Shown one piece after another: positions 5,265 to 6,382 of a stretch of 6,382 bases of DNA (position 1 is its first letter; each line of letters opens with the position of its first letter). Under the pieces are notes generated by a model. That model had not been told where the DNA came from. It searched no databases and was given only the letters and a program-made list of their open reading frames with translations. Made by a program: the position numbers and the translations under genes. This DNA is from Eggerthellaceae bacterium (GTDB lineage Bacteria; Actinomycetota; Coriobacteriia; Coriobacteriales; Eggerthellaceae): NCBI GenBank assembly GCA_017459485.1, contig JAFUCW010000346.1, positions 1-6,382 on the forward strand, in the 5' to 3' direction.

Positions 5265-5371
5265 CGCCAAACATTCACGTGTCTGCGTGTACAAGGCGCG
5301 CGAGACAACCGGTTCGTGGAAGGGCATCTGTCCACCACGGTGCGTTGTTTCGCGCGCGTGAATGTTTGGCG
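5265..5371. repeat. Long imperfect hairpin with 15-bp perfect arms
   Basis: CGCCAAACATTCACG (5265-5279) is the exact reverse complement of CGTGAATGTTTGGCG (5357-5371). The right arm continues inward as GTTGTTTCGCGCG (5344-5356), which pairs with CGCGCGAGACAAC (5297-5309) with a single wobble, leaving a 17-nt bulge (5280-5296) on the left. At the tip GTGGA (5316-5320) pairs with TCCAC (5331-5335). In total more than 30 pairs lie in 107 nt. GTCGCCAAAC recurs at 5410-5419 and could pair alternatively with GTTTGGCGAC (5364-5373). Confidence 0.75.
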
Positions 5372-5587
5372 ACATGGGGTGGATGCTCTTCTCCGAGTAG
5401 TTCGCGCTGGTCGCCAAACTGTTTAGGGTCTTCGCTGAGGCCCGAATCTTCTTTTTCGCGACCTGCGTTTTCAGCCGCGAAGGCCATCTTCCCTGTGTGC
5501 GACATGTTTTCGGGTAGCGCCGTGCGCCGTTTCGGGCTTGCGCGTGCACCCCACGGCCGCACTGGCCGCGCATGAAAGGGAAGAAGC

Positions 5588-6382
5588 ATGAAGGCAAACG
5601 TGAAGGCGCCAGGAACCCTTGGTAAGAAAATGCTGTCTCTACTGCTCAGCCTTGTGCTGGTGGTGGGGCTCGCTCCGGCAACACCGCCGCAAGAGGCATG
5701 GGCAGAGGAAGGGACGGTTCAGCAGTTTTCCATACCCTCAGAAGAGGCGGGGCAGCTACTTGCCAGCGAGGACAGGGGCCTTTCAGGGGATGGGCAATCT
5801 TTGCTGCTTGACATTGATGCAGGGCGCACTGCAGGTGATGTCGACGTTAATCGTGACTCGGTCAATGGGCTCGATTCGCTTTCGAATTTTCAGATAGAGT
5901 CGCCACCTGGTCTTAGTCCCATGTCTTTGAGCACGAAGTCCTCAAACCAGTACTGGCATTTTTGGAGTGAAGGCGACCCTTTCACTTTGGGGAATGACAT
6001 TGTTATTAAGTGGGAAGATGTTACATCAACTGCCCCATATGCGTATGCAGTGTCTCTTTACGACCCGAATGGTACTTGCGTTGGGTCGCATAGATACCCT
6101 TCATCGGGCACATATGAAGCGAATCAGAGCTGGCGTGCTACCTGGCCATATAAAACTACTCTTTCGCAGCCATCTGGACGGTGGAGAGCTTCACTAGTTT
6201 TTTACGACTCTTCTGGAGCGCAGACCTCTAAGCCGGAGATTAGTTTTTTTGTTAAGGATACCCCTATTACGGCCAGCCACAATCTTGAAACCACCACAAC
6301 AGTTTCTGCGCTCGATTCACACACTTTCTATTTTGACACAAAAGGCAGCAATATAAAGTATCAGTGGTATTGGAACACGACG
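5588..6382 (+). CDS. Secreted, probably cell-surface protein with Ig-like/beta-sandwich regions (3' truncated by window edge)
   Basis: An open frame of 265 codons runs to the window edge without a stop. The N-terminus is a Sec signal peptide: basic start MKANVKAPGTLGKK, hydrophobic core MLSLLLSLVLVVGLA (15-29) and probable cleavage after AWA (residue 39, before EEGTV). Residues 40-115 are Ser/Asp/Gly-rich and probably flexible. Residues about 121-224 (from QYWHFWSEGDPF to EISFFVKD) alternate hydrophobic strands with aromatic residues and look like one beta-sandwich domain. A second seems to begin at PITASHNLETTTT and is cut off. The start follows AAGGGAAG with a short gap. Such architecture is common among large Coriobacteriia surface proteins, so the rest is expected beyond the window, perhaps with an anchor. 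Function is unknown. The later part is visibly more A/T-rich (T-runs at 6199 and 6243) than argH. Confidence 0.8.
   Translation, partial: MKANVKAPGTLGKKMLSLLLSLVLVVGLAPATPPQEAWAEEGTVQQFSIPSEEAGQLLASEDRGLSGDGQSLLLDIDAGRTAGDVDVNRDSVNGLDSLSNFQIESPPGLSPMSLSTKSSNQYWHFWSEGDPFTLGNDIVIKWEDVTSTAPYAYAVSLYDPNGTCVGSHRYPSSGTYEANQSWRATWPYKTTLSQPSGRWRASLVFYDSSGAQTSKPEISFFVKDTPITASHNLETTTTVSALDSHTFYFDTKGSNIKYQWYWNTT

Larger units (their letters stand above)
4974..5587. other. 614-bp gene-free stretch rich in inverted repeats
   Basis: Open frames exist on both strands, but they overlap one another, lack ribosome sites and recognisable domains, and coincide with strong fold-back sequence, so I do not call genes. 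It contains a GGGGGACAG hairpin (5002-5020), a 61-bp fold (5055-5115), a long imperfect hairpin (5265-5371) with a further copy of its arm at 5410-5419, and a small TTCGCG/CGCGAA hairpin (5455-5481). No clear promoter for the downstream secreted protein was found; TTGACG at 5229 has a TATGAC only 13 nt away, too close. Confidence 0.6.

Noticed and set aside
5189..5597. Long overlapping open frames on both strands of the gene-free stretch
   Set aside because: They overlap one another and the strong inverted repeats, have no good ribosome sites, and show no recognisable domain; absence of stops is expected in G+C-rich DNA.

Overview
The window suggests a high-G+C actinobacterium, most likely of the class Coriobacteriia (Eggerthella/Slackia type). 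The basis is the actinobacterial form of ArgG, an AAA ATPase family common in Actinomycetota, GGGGACAG-type palindromic repeats, and a secreted protein whose signal peptide resembles those of Eggerthellaceae surface proteins. This placement is an inference from sequence style, not from a search.

Layout. Positions 1-593 hold the 3' end of argG (argininosuccinate synthase) and 739-2130 hold complete argH (argininosuccinate lyase). These are the last two steps of arginine synthesis. A REP-like inverted repeat lies between them. After argH come three 33-bp tandem repeats (2142-2240). Convergent to argH lies an Rpn-family PD-(D/E)XK nuclease gene (2285-3283, minus). Its C-terminus carries eight GIxQ tetrapeptide repeats. 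It also has a well-placed in-frame internal start (ATG at 2569-2567 behind AGGTGA) that would yield a 94-aa C-terminal protein, as in the known rpnL/rpnS-type gene-within-gene arrangement.

A 589-bp divergent intergenic region (3284-3872) follows. It holds an A/T-rich segment with SOS-box-like GAAC/GTTC dyads, a possible 13-codon micro-ORF, a 37-bp imperfect palindrome, and an array of 10-bp repeats (ACTGGGAAAA type). The array gives helically phased A-tracts and a canonical G-quadruplex motif. It stands immediately in front of an Orc1/Cdc6-like AAA ATPase gene with a C-terminal winged helix (3873-4973, plus).

A 614-bp gene-free stretch (4974-5587) contains another GGGGACAG hairpin and two larger fold-back structures. 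The window ends inside a secreted, probably surface-anchored protein gene (5588 to the edge, open for 265 codons) whose base composition becomes more A/T-rich along its length.

How the parts relate. argG and argH are ordinary housekeeping genes. The rpn-ATPase segment looks like accessory DNA. The most interesting points are the possible nested inhibitor inside rpn and the phased repeat array paired with the ATPase/winged-helix protein. The latter suggests a self-regulating or origin-like DNA-protein pair, which is inference.
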